A stretch of DNA of 64,000 nucleotides from Micromonospora sp. MW-13 (lineage in GTDB: Bacteria; Actinomycetota; Actinomycetes; Mycobacteriales; Micromonosporaceae). The stretch covers positions 37,782 through 101,781 of the forward strand of contig NZ_QKKX01000026.1 of the NCBI RefSeq assembly GCF_003434305.1. Reading direction: 5' to 3'. This document shows positions 32,769 to 44,626 of this stretch, one piece after another. How positions within the stretch are numbered: position 1 is the first letter of the stretch; every line of letters begins with the position of its first letter. Both the position numbers and the translations under genes were made by a program. The notes beneath the pieces are model-generated. The model did no database searches, was not told the origin of the DNA, and saw nothing but the letters and a program-made list of their open reading frames with translations.

Positions 32769-34247
32769 ATGGCGATTGCGCCGCCGTACAAGAGCAATGC
32801 ACCCGATCCCGGCCACCCCCGTAACGGTTTCGACCGGTTCTTCGAGATCACCGCTCGGGGCTCGACGCCGAGCCGTGAGGTCCGTGGTGGTCTGGCGACC
32901 TTCTTCACGATGGCGTACATCGTGGTGCTCAACCCGCTGATCCTCGGCGGCGCCGTCGACGGCGACGGCAAGAAGCTGGCCATCCCCGCGCTGGCCGCCG
33001 CCACCGCGCTGGTCGCCGGCCTGATGACCATCCTGATGGGGGTCGTCGGCCGGTTCCCGATCGCGCTGGCCGCCGGCCTGGGCGTGAACGCGCTGGTCGC
33101 GTACGAGATCGCCCCGCAGATGACCTGGGCCGACGCGATGGGCCTGGTGGTGATCGAGGGTGTGCTCATCGCGATCCTGGTGCTCACCGGCCTGCGTACG
33201 GCGGTGTTCCGCTCGGTGCCCACCCAGCTGAAGACCGCGATCGGCGTCGGCATCGGCCTCTTCCTGACCATCATCGGCCTGGTCGACGCCGGCTTCGTCC
33301 GTCGGATCCCGGACGTGGCGAACACCACCGTCCCGGTCGGGCTCGGCATCAACGGCAAGATCGTTAGCTGGCCGATGGCGGTCTTCGTGGTGGGCCTGCT
33401 GATCACCCTGGTGCTGGTGGTCCGCCGAGTCCGGGGCGCGATCCTGATCGGGATCCTCGCCACGACCGTGCTGGCGATCATCGTGGAGGCGGTGGCCAAG
33501 GTCGGCCCGTCCTTCGTCAACGGCAAGCCCAACCCGCACGGCTGGTCCCTGAACGTGCCGGAGCTGCCGAACAAGATCGTGGATGTCCCCGACCTGTCGT
33601 TGCTGGGCAACTTCAACGTGCTGAACTCCTGGAGCCGGGTCGGCTGGCTGGTCCCGCTGATGTTCGTCTTCACCCTGCTGATCACGGACTTCTTCGACAC
33701 CATGGGCACCATGGTCGCGATCGGCCAGGAGGGGGACATGCTCGACGAGCGGGGCACCCCGCCGCGGGCCAAGGAGATCCTGCTGGTCGACTCGATCGCC
33801 GCGGCGGCGGGTGGCGCGGCGAGCGTCTCCAGCAACACGTCGTACATCGAGAGTGCCGCCGGTGTGGCGGAGGGCGCCCGGACCGGCGTGGCCAACCTGG
33901 TCACCGGCGGACTGTTCCTGCTCGCGATGTTCCTCGCGCCGCTGTCCCTGGTGGTGCCGTTCGAGGCGGCGTCCACGGCGCTGGTGGTGGTCGGCTTCCT
34001 GATGATGACCGCGGTGCGGACCATCGACTGGACCGACTACGAGATCGCCATCCCGGCGTTCCTCACCATCGCCCTGATGCCGTTCACGTACTCGATCTCC
34101 AACGGCATCGGCGCGGGCGTCATCTCCTTCGTCGTGCTCAAGCTGGCGAAGGGTAAGGCCCGGGAGGTCCACCCCCTGCTGTACGGGGTGGCCGCGCTAT
34201 TCGTGCTGTACTTCCTGCGCGGGCCGATCGAGTCCGCCGTGCTCTGA
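32769..34247 (+). CDS. NCS2 family purine permease (AzgA-like)
   Basis: A 492-residue, about 14-segment transporter. GLATFFTMAYIVVLNPLIL near the N-terminus and AAGLGVNALVAYEIAPQMTW are hallmarks of the AzgA subgroup (adenine, guanine, hypoxanthine:H+ symport). FFDTMGTMVAIGQEGDMLD and SVSSNTSYIESAAGVAEGAR are the substrate-site blocks of segments 8 and 10. ATG 32769 follows GAGGACC; an upstream in-frame start adds 17 residues without similarity. It is followed by a terminator. Confidence 0.92.
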   Translation: MAIAPPYKSNAPDPGHPRNGFDRFFEITARGSTPSREVRGGLATFFTMAYIVVLNPLILGGAVDGDGKKLAIPALAAATALVAGLMTILMGVVGRFPIALAAGLGVNALVAYEIAPQMTWADAMGLVVIEGVLIAILVLTGLRTAVFRSVPTQLKTAIGVGIGLFLTIIGLVDAGFVRRIPDVANTTVPVGLGINGKIVSWPMAVFVVGLLITLVLVVRRVRGAILIGILATTVLAIIVEAVAKVGPSFVNGKPNPHGWSLNVPELPNKIVDVPDLSLLGNFNVLNSWSRVGWLVPLMFVFTLLITDFFDTMGTMVAIGQEGDMLDERGTPPRAKEILLVDSIAAAAGGAASVSSNTSYIESAAGVAEGARTGVANLVTGGLFLLAMFLAPLSLVVPFEAASTALVVVGFLMMTAVRTIDWTDYEIAIPAFLTIALMPFTYSISNGIGAGVISFVVLKLAKGKAREVHPLLYGVAALFVLYFLRGPIESAVL

Positions 34248-34266
34248 CGACCCGTCGTGGTCGGCC

Positions 34267-34299
34267 GGGCCGGGGCATCCGAATCGGGCACCCCGGCCC
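34267..34299 (+). terminator. Terminator after the purine permease
   Basis: GGGCCGGGG pairs perfectly with CCCCGGCCC around a 15-nt loop, shortly after the stop codon. Confidence 0.6.
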
Positions 34300-34343
34300 T
34301 TCGGACATGAACTCCCTGGTGAGCATGGTCATATCGGATGTCC

Positions 34344-34369
34344 TTAGCCAGGCTTATTAGCTAGGCTAA
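34344..34369. promoter_or_regulatory. Palindromic operator overlapping the marR promoter
   Basis: TTAGCC at 34344-34349 and GGCTAA at 34364-34369 are inverted, with an inner TTAGCTAGG. The -10 box TAGGCT (34362-34367) lies within the right arm and ends 7 nt before the GTG, so the transcript is leaderless. MarR proteins bind such palindromes; binding here would block RNA polymerase and give autorepression. Confidence 0.55.
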
Positions 34370-34374
34370 CTAAC

Positions 34375-34824
34375 GTGACGGAGCGGACGGTGACGGCGAA
34401 ACGCGTGCCACCGGCGCAGCTGGCCCCCCAGTTGCGTGATGCGATCACCCGGCTCAACCGACGGGTCCGACAGGCCCGCCCGGTGGGCGACCTGACGGTC
34501 ACCCAGCTCAGCGCGCTCACCAGCCTCCGGCTGGCGGGCGCACTGACGCCCAGGGAACTGGCCGACGTCGAACGGGTGCAACCGCCGACGATGACCAAGA
34601 TCGTCGGAAAGTTGGAGGAGCGCGGCCTCGTGCGGCGCACTCCCCACCCGACCGACGGTCGACAGGTCATCCTCTCGGCGACCGAGGGGGGACGGGCCGT
34701 GCTCGAACAGTTCGAGCGGGCCCGTAACGAGTGGCTGGCCCACCGGCTGGCCGAGCTCACCGAGTCCGACCGGGAGACGCTGCGGCAGGCCGCCGAGATC
34801 CTTCAGCAGCTCGCCCGCGCCTGA
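34375..34824 (+). CDS. MarR family transcriptional regulator
   Basis: A 149-residue winged-helix dimer. The HTH is ALTPRELADVERVQPPTMTK, the wing is RRTPHPTDGRQVILSATEGG, and flanking helices serve dimerisation. It binds palindromic DNA and is usually released by a small ligand. The GTG start is directly after the -10 box and operator. The MFS gene follows after 39 bp on the same strand, so the pair looks like a regulator-exporter operon. Confidence 0.9.
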   Translation: MTERTVTAKRVPPAQLAPQLRDAITRLNRRVRQARPVGDLTVTQLSALTSLRLAGALTPRELADVERVQPPTMTKIVGKLEERGLVRRTPHPTDGRQVILSATEGGRAVLEQFERARNEWLAHRLAELTESDRETLRQAAEILQQLARA

Positions 34825-34863
34825 CCTCGTCCCGCGCCACCGCGCCCGCGCCGTCCGCCGTCG

Positions 34864-36177
34864 ATGACGCGTACGACCGAGGGAGGCGCTTTCAGGGTGC
34901 AGGCCAAGCTGAGCACGATGTTCCAGTCACTGCAGGTCCGTAACTACCGGCTCTTCGCGTCCGGGCAGCTGATCAAACTGATCGGCGTCTGGATGATGTT
35001 CATCGCCCAGGACTGGCTCGTCCTTCAGCTCTCGGACGACTCCGCCACCGCGCTCGGTGTCGTCACCGCACTCCAGTTCGCCCCGGTGCTGCTGCTCACC
35101 CTGATCTCCGGGCGGCTCGCCGACCGGTACGACAAGCGCCTGCTGCTGTTCGTCGCGAACGTGTTCTGGACGGTGCTGGCGTTCGGGATGAGCCTGCTGG
35201 TGTTCACCGGCCTGGTGGAACTCTGGCACGTCTTCGTCTTCGCCGCCCTGCTCGGCGTCTCGAACGCGGTGGAGACCCCGGTGCGGCAGGCGTTCGTCTC
35301 CGAACTCGTCGGCACCCCGCTGCTGCCCAACGCGTTGTCGCTCAACTCCGCCGTGTTCAACTCGGCCCGGATCGTCGGCCCGGCCGTGGCCGGCCTGGCC
35401 ATCGCCGTCGTGGACGTCGGCCCGGTGTTCCTGTTCACCGCGGTCAGCTCGCTGGCCCCGCTGGCCAACGTGGTCCGGATGCGCCCCGCCGAGCTGTACC
35501 GCAAGGACCTGCTGCCGGTCGGCGAGCGGGACTCCGCCCGGGTGGTCGACGGGCTGCGGTACGTCGCCCGCCGCCCCGACCTGCTGCTGCCGATGGCGGT
35601 GATGTCGGTGATCGGGATGAGCCTGTTCAACTTCCAGCTCACCCTGGCCGCGCTGGCCAAGACCGTGTTCAAGACCGGGGCCGCCTCGTTCGGCCTGTTC
35701 AGCACCGCCCTGGCCGTCGGCGCGCTGGTCGGTGCGCTGGCTGGAACCGGGCGGCGCAGCCGCCCCTCGGTCTGGGTGGTGCTCGGCGCGGCGGTCGGCT
35801 GTGCCGTCTTCGGCACCCTGGTCGGGCTCGCCCCGGCGTACTGGCTGGTGGTGACGCTGCTGCTGCCCGCCGGGTTCTTCATGGTGTTCTTCGCGCAGGC
35901 CGCCAACCAGCGGGTTCAGCTCGGCACCGACGCCGCGTTCCGGGGCCGGGTCATGGCGCTGTGGGTGTTCGTCTTCCTCGGCACCAACCCGGTCGGCGCC
36001 CCGCTGATCGGGTGGGTGGCCGAGACCTTCGGCGCCGGGGCGAGCATCTGGATCGGCGGGCTGATCTCGCTGGCCACCGCGCTGCTGGCGCTCGTCTGGC
36101 AGCTACGCCGCTCGGGTGCCCGGCTGCGCCTGCGGATGCTCCCGATGCCCCGCTTCTACGTCGTCTCCCCGGAGTGA
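34864..36177 (+). CDS. MFS transporter in a MarR operon
   Basis: A 437-residue, 12-segment transporter. The start region SLQVRNYRLFASGQLIKLIG and the motif A-like loop ISGRLADRYDKRLLLF are clear. The type resembles tetracycline/macrolide-like efflux proteins without a solved substrate. ATG 34864 precedes a GTG at 34897 that would also give a plausible N-terminus. Control by the MarR protein just upstream is inferred from position. Confidence 0.88.
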   Translation: MTRTTEGGAFRVQAKLSTMFQSLQVRNYRLFASGQLIKLIGVWMMFIAQDWLVLQLSDDSATALGVVTALQFAPVLLLTLISGRLADRYDKRLLLFVANVFWTVLAFGMSLLVFTGLVELWHVFVFAALLGVSNAVETPVRQAFVSELVGTPLLPNALSLNSAVFNSARIVGPAVAGLAIAVVDVGPVFLFTAVSSLAPLANVVRMRPAELYRKDLLPVGERDSARVVDGLRYVARRPDLLLPMAVMSVIGMSLFNFQLTLAALAKTVFKTGAASFGLFSTALAVGALVGALAGTGRRSRPSVWVVLGAAVGCAVFGTLVGLAPAYWLVVTLLLPAGFFMVFFAQAANQRVQLGTDAAFRGRVMALWVFVFLGTNPVGAPLIGWVAETFGAGASIWIGGLISLATALLALVWQLRRSGARLRLRMLPMPRFYVVSPE

Positions 36178-36178
36178 C

Positions 36179-36222
36179 GGAAGGTCCCCTTTCGGCCGCC
36201 TCGGGCGGGCCGGGGGCCTTCC
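36179..36222 (+). terminator. Terminator after the MFS gene
   Basis: GGAAGGTCCCC pairs with GGGGGCCTTCC (11 bp with one G-U), enclosing a further GC-rich inner hairpin, right after the stop codon. Confidence 0.65.
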
Positions 36223-36289
36223 GGCGGGCGGGAAAAAATCGACGGGCCTGGATGTCAAGATTCCGGTAGCGGTCCGGAGCGCGGGGGCT

Positions 36290-36295
36290 TAGCGT
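36290..36295 (+). promoter_or_regulatory. -10 box of a leaderless promoter
   Basis: TAGCGT ends 6 nt before the GTG at 36302. Confidence 0.5.
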
Positions 36296-36301
36296 CGATG
36301 C

Positions 36302-36811
36302 GTGGAGGTAGGCCGCGCAGTGCCCCTTGCCCTGGCGATCCTTGCTGTCGCGAGTCTGCCGGCCGCCTTCGCGCTGCTCTTCTGCGCCGACGAGATCATC
36401 GACCGGGTCGTCTGCGGGTACGCCGAGTGGCGTGAACGCCGCCGGGAACGCCGCACCATCGCCCGGCTGGACCGGGCCGTCGAGGCCGACTCGCTCACCC
36501 GGGACATCGACCTCACCGAGTTCGACCGGGCCGACCGCCGGTCCCTCCAGGAGATCGCCGCCGGCCTGCGCCGCTTCGCGCAGCACCGGGTCAACCCGGG
36601 TGGCCGGGCCGTGGTCTGGCACGCCGCGGTGGTCGACGCGTACGACGAGCACCTGCGGGCGGCCTGCCGGTGCCTGGGGCTCACCGAGCACCTGGGCGAG
36701 CTGGAGGGCGTCGATCGGCAGATCGAGCGGGTCCGGGTCGAGGGGATGCTGCACGCCGCCGGGCTGACCCTGCCGGCCGCCCGCGCCCCGCACCGCCAGC
36801 GGCACCACTGA
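36302..36811 (+). CDS. Single-pass membrane protein of unknown function
   Basis: A 169-residue protein. One transmembrane helix lies at about residues 6-28 (PLALAILAVASLPAAFALLF). A strongly basic stretch (REWRERRRERR-like) follows, then a helical cytosolic domain with DRRSLQEIAAGLRRFAQHRV and two nearby cysteines (RAACRCLGL). No family is recognised. The ThpR gene starts 13 bp downstream, so the two are probably cotranscribed. Confidence 0.65.
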   Translation: MEVGRAVPLALAILAVASLPAAFALLFCADEIIDRVVCGYAEWRERRRERRTIARLDRAVEADSLTRDIDLTEFDRADRRSLQEIAAGLRRFAQHRVNPGGRAVVWHAAVVDAYDEHLRAACRCLGLTEHLGELEGVDRQIERVRVEGMLHAAGLTLPAARAPHRQRHH

Positions 36812-36824
36812 ACGGCGTACCAGG

Positions 36825-37403
36825 ATGCGGTTGTTCGTCGCGGTCTACCCGCCGGCTGCGGCGGTCGCCGACCTGACCGCGCAGGTGGCCCGGCTGCGGA
36901 TCGGCCGGATGGCGACGTCCGGCACCGATGTCCGGCTGGCCGACCCCGCCGACGCGCACCTCACCCTCGCCTTCCTCGGTGAGGTGGACGCGGGCCGGCT
37001 GACCGACGTGGAGAGCGCGCTCGGCATCGCCGCCGAGACGTTCCGGGGCGGCCGGGCCGGCTCACCGGTGCTACGGCTCGGCGGCGGGGGCAGCTTCGGC
37101 CAGGGCCGGTTCACGGTGCTCTGGGTGGACGTGCGCGGCGAGGTCGACGCGCTCGGCGTCCTGGCCCGGCTGGTCCGGATCGGGCTGCGCCGGGGCCGGC
37201 TGCCGCACGACGAGAAGCCGTTCCGCCCGCACCTGACCATCGCCCGGCCCGGCGACCGGGTCGACGGCGCCGACGTGGCCGCCGACCGGGAGGCCCTGCA
37301 CGACTACCTGGGGCCGCCGTGGCCGGCCACCGAGCTGGTGCTGGTCCGCAGTCACCAGGGCCCCCGACCGACACACGACCGGCTGGCCGCCTGGCCGATC
37401 TAG
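36825..37403 (+). CDS. thpR: RNA 2',3'-cyclic phosphodiesterase
   Basis: A 192-residue 2H phosphoesterase. The N-terminus RLFVAVYPPAAAVADL and the two catalytic HxTx motifs, DAHLTLAFLGEV and RPHLTIARPG, are intact. It hydrolyses 2',3'-cyclic phosphodiesters in RNA (ThpR/LigT-like), in the cytosol. The usual length is about 180-190 residues. The last residues RPTHDRLAAWPI match the family end. Confidence 0.9.
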   Translation: MRLFVAVYPPAAAVADLTAQVARLRIGRMATSGTDVRLADPADAHLTLAFLGEVDAGRLTDVESALGIAAETFRGGRAGSPVLRLGGGGSFGQGRFTVLWVDVRGEVDALGVLARLVRIGLRRGRLPHDEKPFRPHLTIARPGDRVDGADVAADREALHDYLGPPWPATELVLVRSHQGPRPTHDRLAAWPI

Positions 37404-37470
37404 GTGCCCCGCGCCCTGCCGGCGACGGGGCGGCGGGGCACGCCGCCCCACGTCGCCGGTCAGCGGGTGG

Positions 37471-38457
37471 TCACCAGGCCCAGGCCTCCGGGCCCGGGCC
37501 GCCCCTGCCCACCGGCGGGAACAACTCGTCGAGCCGGGCCAGCGCCGCCTCGTCGAGCCGCACGTCGAGCGCGCCCAGCGACCGGTCGAGCTGGTCGAGG
37601 GTGCGCGGCCCGATGATCGGGGCGGTCACCCCTGGCCGGGAGAGCAGCCAGCCGAGCGCCACGTCCGCCGGGTCGTGGCCCAGGTCGGCGCAGAACTTCT
37701 CGTACGCCTCGATCGCCGGCCGGTGCTCCGCCAGGCCCTCGGCGGCCCGGCCGCTGGTGCCCCGGGCGGCCCCGCCCTCGGCCATCTTGCGCAGCACGCC
37801 GGACAGCAGCCCGCCGTGCAGCGGCGACCAGGGGATGATGCCGAGGCCGTAATGCTGGGCGGCCGGGATCACCTCCAACTCGACGTGGCGGGTCAGCAGG
37901 TTGTAGATCGACTGTTCGGAGACGAGGCCGAGGAAGTGGCGCCGGTCCGCCGCCGCCTGCGCCTGGCCGATGTGCCAACCGGCGAAGTTGGACGATCCGA
38001 CGTAGACGACCCTGCCCTGGGCGACCAGGGTCTCCATCGCCTGCCAGATCTCCTCCCACGGGGTGGCCCGGGAGACGTGGTGCATCTGGTACAGGTCGAT
38101 GACGTCGGTCTGGAGCCGGCGCAGCGAGTCCTCGCAGGCCCGTACGATGTGCCGGGCCGACAGGCCCTGCTCGTTGGGCCACTCGCCCATCTTGCCGTAG
38201 ACCTTGGTGGCCAGGACGACCTTCTCCCGCCGGCCGTCGCCCTGGGCGAGCCAGCGGCCGATGATCTGCTCGGTGATCCCCTCGCCGGTCTGCCAGCCGT
38301 ACACGTTGGCGGTGTCGAAGAAGTTGATGCCGTGTTCCAGCGCCCGGTCCATGATGGCGAAGCTGTCCGGCTCGCTGGTCTGCGGCCCGAAGTTCATGGT
38401 GCCGAGGCAGAGCCGGCTCACCGACAGACCGGTGCGTCCCAGGTTCGTGTACTCCAT
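37471..38457 (-). CDS. Aldo/keto reductase
   Basis: A 328-residue TIM-barrel NADPH oxidoreductase. The catalytic region INFFDTANVYGWQTGE has Asp and Tyr, and VVLATKVYGKMG has the catalytic Lys. VIDLYQMHHVSR has the His, and the C-terminal cofactor loop is VTAPIIGPRTLDQLDRSL. It is close to the potassium-channel beta-subunit-like/YghZ group. ATG 38457 is chosen over an upstream ATG by fit to the conserved MEYTNLGRTGLSVS start. The substrate is unknown. Confidence 0.92.
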   Translation of the reverse strand: MEYTNLGRTGLSVSRLCLGTMNFGPQTSEPDSFAIMDRALEHGINFFDTANVYGWQTGEGITEQIIGRWLAQGDGRREKVVLATKVYGKMGEWPNEQGLSARHIVRACEDSLRRLQTDVIDLYQMHHVSRATPWEEIWQAMETLVAQGRVVYVGSSNFAGWHIGQAQAAADRRHFLGLVSEQSIYNLLTRHVELEVIPAAQHYGLGIIPWSPLHGGLLSGVLRKMAEGGAARGTSGRAAEGLAEHRPAIEAYEKFCADLGHDPADVALGWLLSRPGVTAPIIGPRTLDQLDRSLGALDVRLDEAALARLDELFPPVGRGGPGPEAWAW

Positions 38458-38542
38458 GCCGCCCACCCTGCCACGGTGGCACTTCGAGTGCCTCGCCGTT
38501 GGCCGGGCGGGTGCGGGGCACGCCGCCCGGCGAACGGGTGGG

Positions 38543-39631
38543 TCAGGAGGACTCGCGGGCCGCCGGGCCGCTGCCGAACAGGACGTCGTCCCAGCTCGGC
38601 AGCCGCTTGCGTGGCTTGCCGGAGGAGTCGGTCGCCTCGGTCCCGCCGGCCGCCGCGGCGGCGGCGCCCGTGCGGCGCGGCCGGAGCACCGCCAGCGAGG
38701 GCACGGCCGGGATCTCCTTCGGGGCGTCGGAGTCGTCGTCGAACGCCGAGCCCTGGCCGCCGCCGAGCAGGGCCGCTGCCCCGCCGCCGACCGGCCGCTG
38801 CCGGGGTGCCTCGGGCCCGGCCAGCGCCGCCGGCGTGCGCGGCTCCAGGCTGCGCCCGGACGTCGAGCCGAGCGGGCGGTCCAGCGAGGCGAGCAGGGCG
38901 TCCCGCCCCGCGCGGATCGGGTCCCGCCCCGGGCGGCCGTGTTCGCCGGCCGCCGCGGGCAGCCCGTGCCCGCCTCGGCCCGGCTCGGCGCGCGACGGGC
39001 CGGGCAGCGCGTGGCCGCCCCGCTCCGGCGCCGGCTCCTGCCCGAGGATCGGGGTGGGGCGCTCGGCGCACAGGTACTGCGCCATGTCGTCGTGCGGGGT
39101 GACGTGCTGCCGGGTCTTGTCGAGGTCCCACACCGCCTGGGCGGTGGCCTTGCCGGACGGCCAGGTTGCGATGATCCGCCAGGTGCCGTCGTCGCGGCGG
39201 TACGCGTCCCAGGAGATCTTCTCGGTGTCGATACCGTGCTGGGCCAACCGGCCGTTGACCACGTCGGCCAGCGGGGTCGGCTTGTCGGCGCCCTTCAGGC
39301 GGCTGCGCCGGGCATGTTGGGCGAGCATCGCCCGCTCCTGGAGCACGGGGCCGGCGTAGCGCAGCACCCGGTCGACCGGGACGCCGGCGATGCGGGCCAC
39401 GTCCTCGGCGGACTCGCCGGAGCGGATCTTGGCCTGGATGTCGCGCGGGGACAGCGACGGCACCAGGTCGGCGGAGGACGGCACCACGGCGAGCGGTGGC
39501 GCGCCCGGCTCGGCGTGCAGGGCGCCGGCGATGCGCTCGTCGATGGGCAGGGCGAGCAGGCGCCCGACCTCGTCGGCGAGCACCAGAGCCTGGCCGTCCT
39601 CGGAGAGGGCGACGAAGCGTACTGGGCGCAT
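38543..39631 (-). CDS. sepH: Septation protein SepH
   Basis: A 362-residue cytosolic protein that promotes FtsZ assembly during actinobacterial division. The N-terminal DUF3071 domain starts MRPVRFVALSEDGQALVLAD and holds an HTH-like segment, AEDVARIAGVPVDRVLRYAG. The C-terminal half is a Pro/Gly/Arg-rich disordered region ending near PRKRLPSWDDVLFGS, the conserved terminal motif. ATG 39631 gives the family N-terminus; the longer frame upstream does not. serC lies upstream, as in related genomes. Confidence 0.92.
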   Translation of the reverse strand: MRPVRFVALSEDGQALVLADEVGRLLALPIDERIAGALHAEPGAPPLAVVPSSADLVPSLSPRDIQAKIRSGESAEDVARIAGVPVDRVLRYAGPVLQERAMLAQHARRSRLKGADKPTPLADVVNGRLAQHGIDTEKISWDAYRRDDGTWRIIATWPSGKATAQAVWDLDKTRQHVTPHDDMAQYLCAERPTPILGQEPAPERGGHALPGPSRAEPGRGGHGLPAAAGEHGRPGRDPIRAGRDALLASLDRPLGSTSGRSLEPRTPAALAGPEAPRQRPVGGGAAALLGGGQGSAFDDDSDAPKEIPAVPSLAVLRPRRTGAAAAAAGGTEATDSSGKPRKRLPSWDDVLFGSGPAARESS

Positions 39632-39817
39632 GAGCGTTTGCCTCCGTCCCGCTTCGCTGGCCGCACGCCACGAGTCGGCCACCCGGGCGTCTCGCACCAC
39701 GGTACGCCCATCCGCCACCAGGTGGGGGATCCGACACCCGCATGTCGTGGATGAGCTGCGAAGATGATCACACTGGGTGGCCGCTGGCGTTCCGGCGACC
39801 ACCCAGCGTGACGATGC

Positions 39818-42384
<2,567 letters not shown>

Positions 42385-42635
42385 GTCGTTCTCTCCTGGA
42401 TCTGCTCGATGCGCCCGCCCGGGCTCATCCGGCCCGGCCGGTCGAGCGCCTTAGGCGATCCTCAGGGACGTGTTCGTGACATCTTGCCTGCTGAGTAACC
42501 GACTGCGCGACCCAGTGCGACTGTGCTGCACGCCTCATCCCCGCCGGTGGACATCCGGTCGGCCTCGGTGAGACTTGGCGGTGCGGGCTGGCCTGGGGTG
42601 CGGATGCGGACGGCCCGGCGAGGGGGAGACTGACT

Positions 42636-43316
42636 GTGACGGGTGACACACCCGGGCCGGCGGGGATGCGTAACGAGTACGCCGCCGACCTGGGCCTTTC
42701 CGAGGCGGACCTGGCGGCCGACTGGCACAGCCAGTTCGCCCGCTGGTTCGCCGACGCGGTGGCCGCCCGGCTGCCCGAGCCGAACGCCATGGTGCTCGGC
42801 ACCGCCGACGCCGCGGGCCGGCCCAGCGGGCGCACCGTCCTGCTCAAGCGGTACGACGCGGCGGGCTTCGTCCTCTTCACCAACCACGGCTCCCGCAAGG
42901 GCGTCGAGGCGCTGGCCAACCCGTACGCCAGCCTGGTCTTCCCGTGGTTCGGGATGCAGCGGCAGGTGGTGGTCGCCGGGCAGATCGAGCCGGTGGACCG
43001 GGCCGAGACCGAGGCGTACTTCGCCAGCCGGCCGCGCGGCTCCCAGCTCGGCGCCTGGGCCAGCGCCCAGTCCCGGCTGATCCCCGACCGGGCCGCGCTG
43101 GACGCCGGCCACCGGGCGGCGGCCGAGCGCTTCGCCGGGGTGGAGCCGATCCCCACCCCGCCGTACTGGGGCGGGCTGCGGGTGCGCCCGACGACGGTCG
43201 AGTTCTGGCAGGGCCGGTCCAGCCGGCTGCACGACCGGCTGCGGTTCCGCCGCACCGGACCCGCCCCGGGGACGGCCGGCGACGGGGGCTGGGTGGTGGA
43301 GCGGCTGGCCCCGTGA
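42636..43316 (+). CDS. pdxH: Pyridoxamine 5'-phosphate oxidase
   Basis: A 226-residue FMN enzyme that makes pyridoxal 5'-phosphate, the cofactor of the nearby SerC. Blocks include PSGRTVLLKRYDAAGFVLFT, SRKGVEALANPYASLVF, SQLGAWASAQS (FMN site) and the C-terminal FWQGRSSRLHDRLRF. GTG 42636 follows AGGGGGAG. The stop overlaps the MFS start (GTGA). Confidence 0.93.
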   Translation: MTGDTPGPAGMRNEYAADLGLSEADLAADWHSQFARWFADAVAARLPEPNAMVLGTADAAGRPSGRTVLLKRYDAAGFVLFTNHGSRKGVEALANPYASLVFPWFGMQRQVVVAGQIEPVDRAETEAYFASRPRGSQLGAWASAQSRLIPDRAALDAGHRAAAERFAGVEPIPTPPYWGGLRVRPTTVEFWQGRSSRLHDRLRFRRTGPAPGTAGDGGWVVERLAP

Positions 43317-44608
43317 CCGCCGTCAAGGAGACCCGGCCGCGCGGGGCGCGCCGCTGGGCGATCGACCTGCGGCCCCTCGGCGTGCCCGCGTACCGGCGGG
43401 TGTGGCTCGGCAACGGCGTGGCCATGTTCGGCTTCCAGTTCACCGCGGTCGCGGTTCCGGTGGAGATGTACGCGCTGACCGGCGGCTCGTTCTGGGTCGG
43501 CCTGCTCGGCATCGCCGGGTTCCTGCCGCTGCTGGTCTTCGGGCTGTGGGGCGGGGCGGTCGCCGACGTCCTGGACCGCCGCCGGGTGCTGCTCGTCGGC
43601 GGGGCGCTGCTCTGGGCGTCGACGCTCGCGCTGCTGGTCCAGGCCCTGCTGCGGGTGGGCAGCCCGGTGCTGCTGCTGGCCCTGGTGGCGGTGCAGTCCA
43701 CCGCGTTCGCGGTCACCTCGCCGACCCGCAGCGCGATCCTGCCCCGGCTGGTGCCGACGGAGCTGGTGGCGGCGGCCAGCACGCTCAACTTCACCACCCA
43801 CACCGCCACCTCGGTCTTCGGGCCGCTGGTCGCCGGCCTGATCTTCGCCGCCGGGGGCACCGGCCTCGGCCTGCCGGTGGCGTACGCGGTGGACGCCCTG
43901 CTCTTCACCGTCTCGCTGTGGGCCACCTTCCGGCTGCCGGCGCTGCCCCCGGAGCCCGACCCGGACGGCTCCGCCGCGCCGCGCCGGGCGGGGCTGGCCA
44001 GCATCGTGGACGGCTTCCGCTACCTGGCCGCGACCCCGGTGCTGCTGCTCTCCTTCGTCATCGACCTGATCGCGATGGTGCTGGCGATGCCCCGGGCACT
44101 CTTCCCCCAGGTGGCCCAGGAACGGTTCGGCGGCGGCGCGGCGGTCGGCTGGCTCTACAGCGCGATCGCCATCGGCTCGATGCTCGGCGGGCTGACCTCC
44201 GGCTGGATCGGCCGGCTCCGCCGGCAGGGGCTGGCGCTGGTCCTCGCCGTGGTCGGCTGGGGGGTGGCCATCGCCGCCGCCGGGCTGGCCCGCCAGCTCT
44301 GGCTGGTGGTCGGGCTGCTCGCCCTGGCCGGCGCGGCCGACCTGATCAGCGCGGTGCTGCGGCAGACGATGCTGCTGGTGCACGCGCCGGACCGGATGCG
44401 CGGCCGGCTCCAGGGCGTGAACACGGTGGTCGTCGCGGGCGGGCCCCGCCTCGGCGACCTGCGCGCGGGGGCGACGGCCGCCGGGTTCGGCACCGGCGTC
44501 GCCTGGGTCGGCGGCGGCCTGGCCGCGGCGGCGCTGGCGGTGCTGCTGGTGGCGGTCTTCCCGGCCCTGCTCCGCTACCGGGCCGCCACACCGCGTACGC
44601 AGGAGTGA
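43313..44608 (+). CDS. MFS transporter coupled to pdxH
   Basis: A 431-residue, 12-segment protein of the EntS-like group: LGVPAYRRVWLGNGVAMFGF, then GLWGGAVADVLDRRRVLLV as motif A. Its start overlaps the pdxH stop by 4 bp, implying coupled translation. A role in moving a vitamin B6 compound is possible from context but is not shown by sequence; the subfamily is usually a general exporter. It is similar in type to the MFS protein at 229-1533. Confidence 0.85.
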   Translation: MTAVKETRPRGARRWAIDLRPLGVPAYRRVWLGNGVAMFGFQFTAVAVPVEMYALTGGSFWVGLLGIAGFLPLLVFGLWGGAVADVLDRRRVLLVGGALLWASTLALLVQALLRVGSPVLLLALVAVQSTAFAVTSPTRSAILPRLVPTELVAAASTLNFTTHTATSVFGPLVAGLIFAAGGTGLGLPVAYAVDALLFTVSLWATFRLPALPPEPDPDGSAAPRRAGLASIVDGFRYLAATPVLLLSFVIDLIAMVLAMPRALFPQVAQERFGGGAAVGWLYSAIAIGSMLGGLTSGWIGRLRRQGLALVLAVVGWGVAIAAAGLARQLWLVVGLLALAGAADLISAVLRQTMLLVHAPDRMRGRLQGVNTVVVAGGPRLGDLRAGATAAGFGTGVAWVGGGLAAAALAVLLVAVFPALLRYRAATPRTQE

Positions 44609-44613
44609 ACGAC

Positions 44614-44619
44614 TAAGGT
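44614..44619 (+). promoter_or_regulatory. -10 box of a leaderless promoter (aldose epimerase)
   Basis: TAAGGT ends 7 nt before the ATG at 44627. Confidence 0.5.
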
Positions 44620-44626
44620 CACCGGC

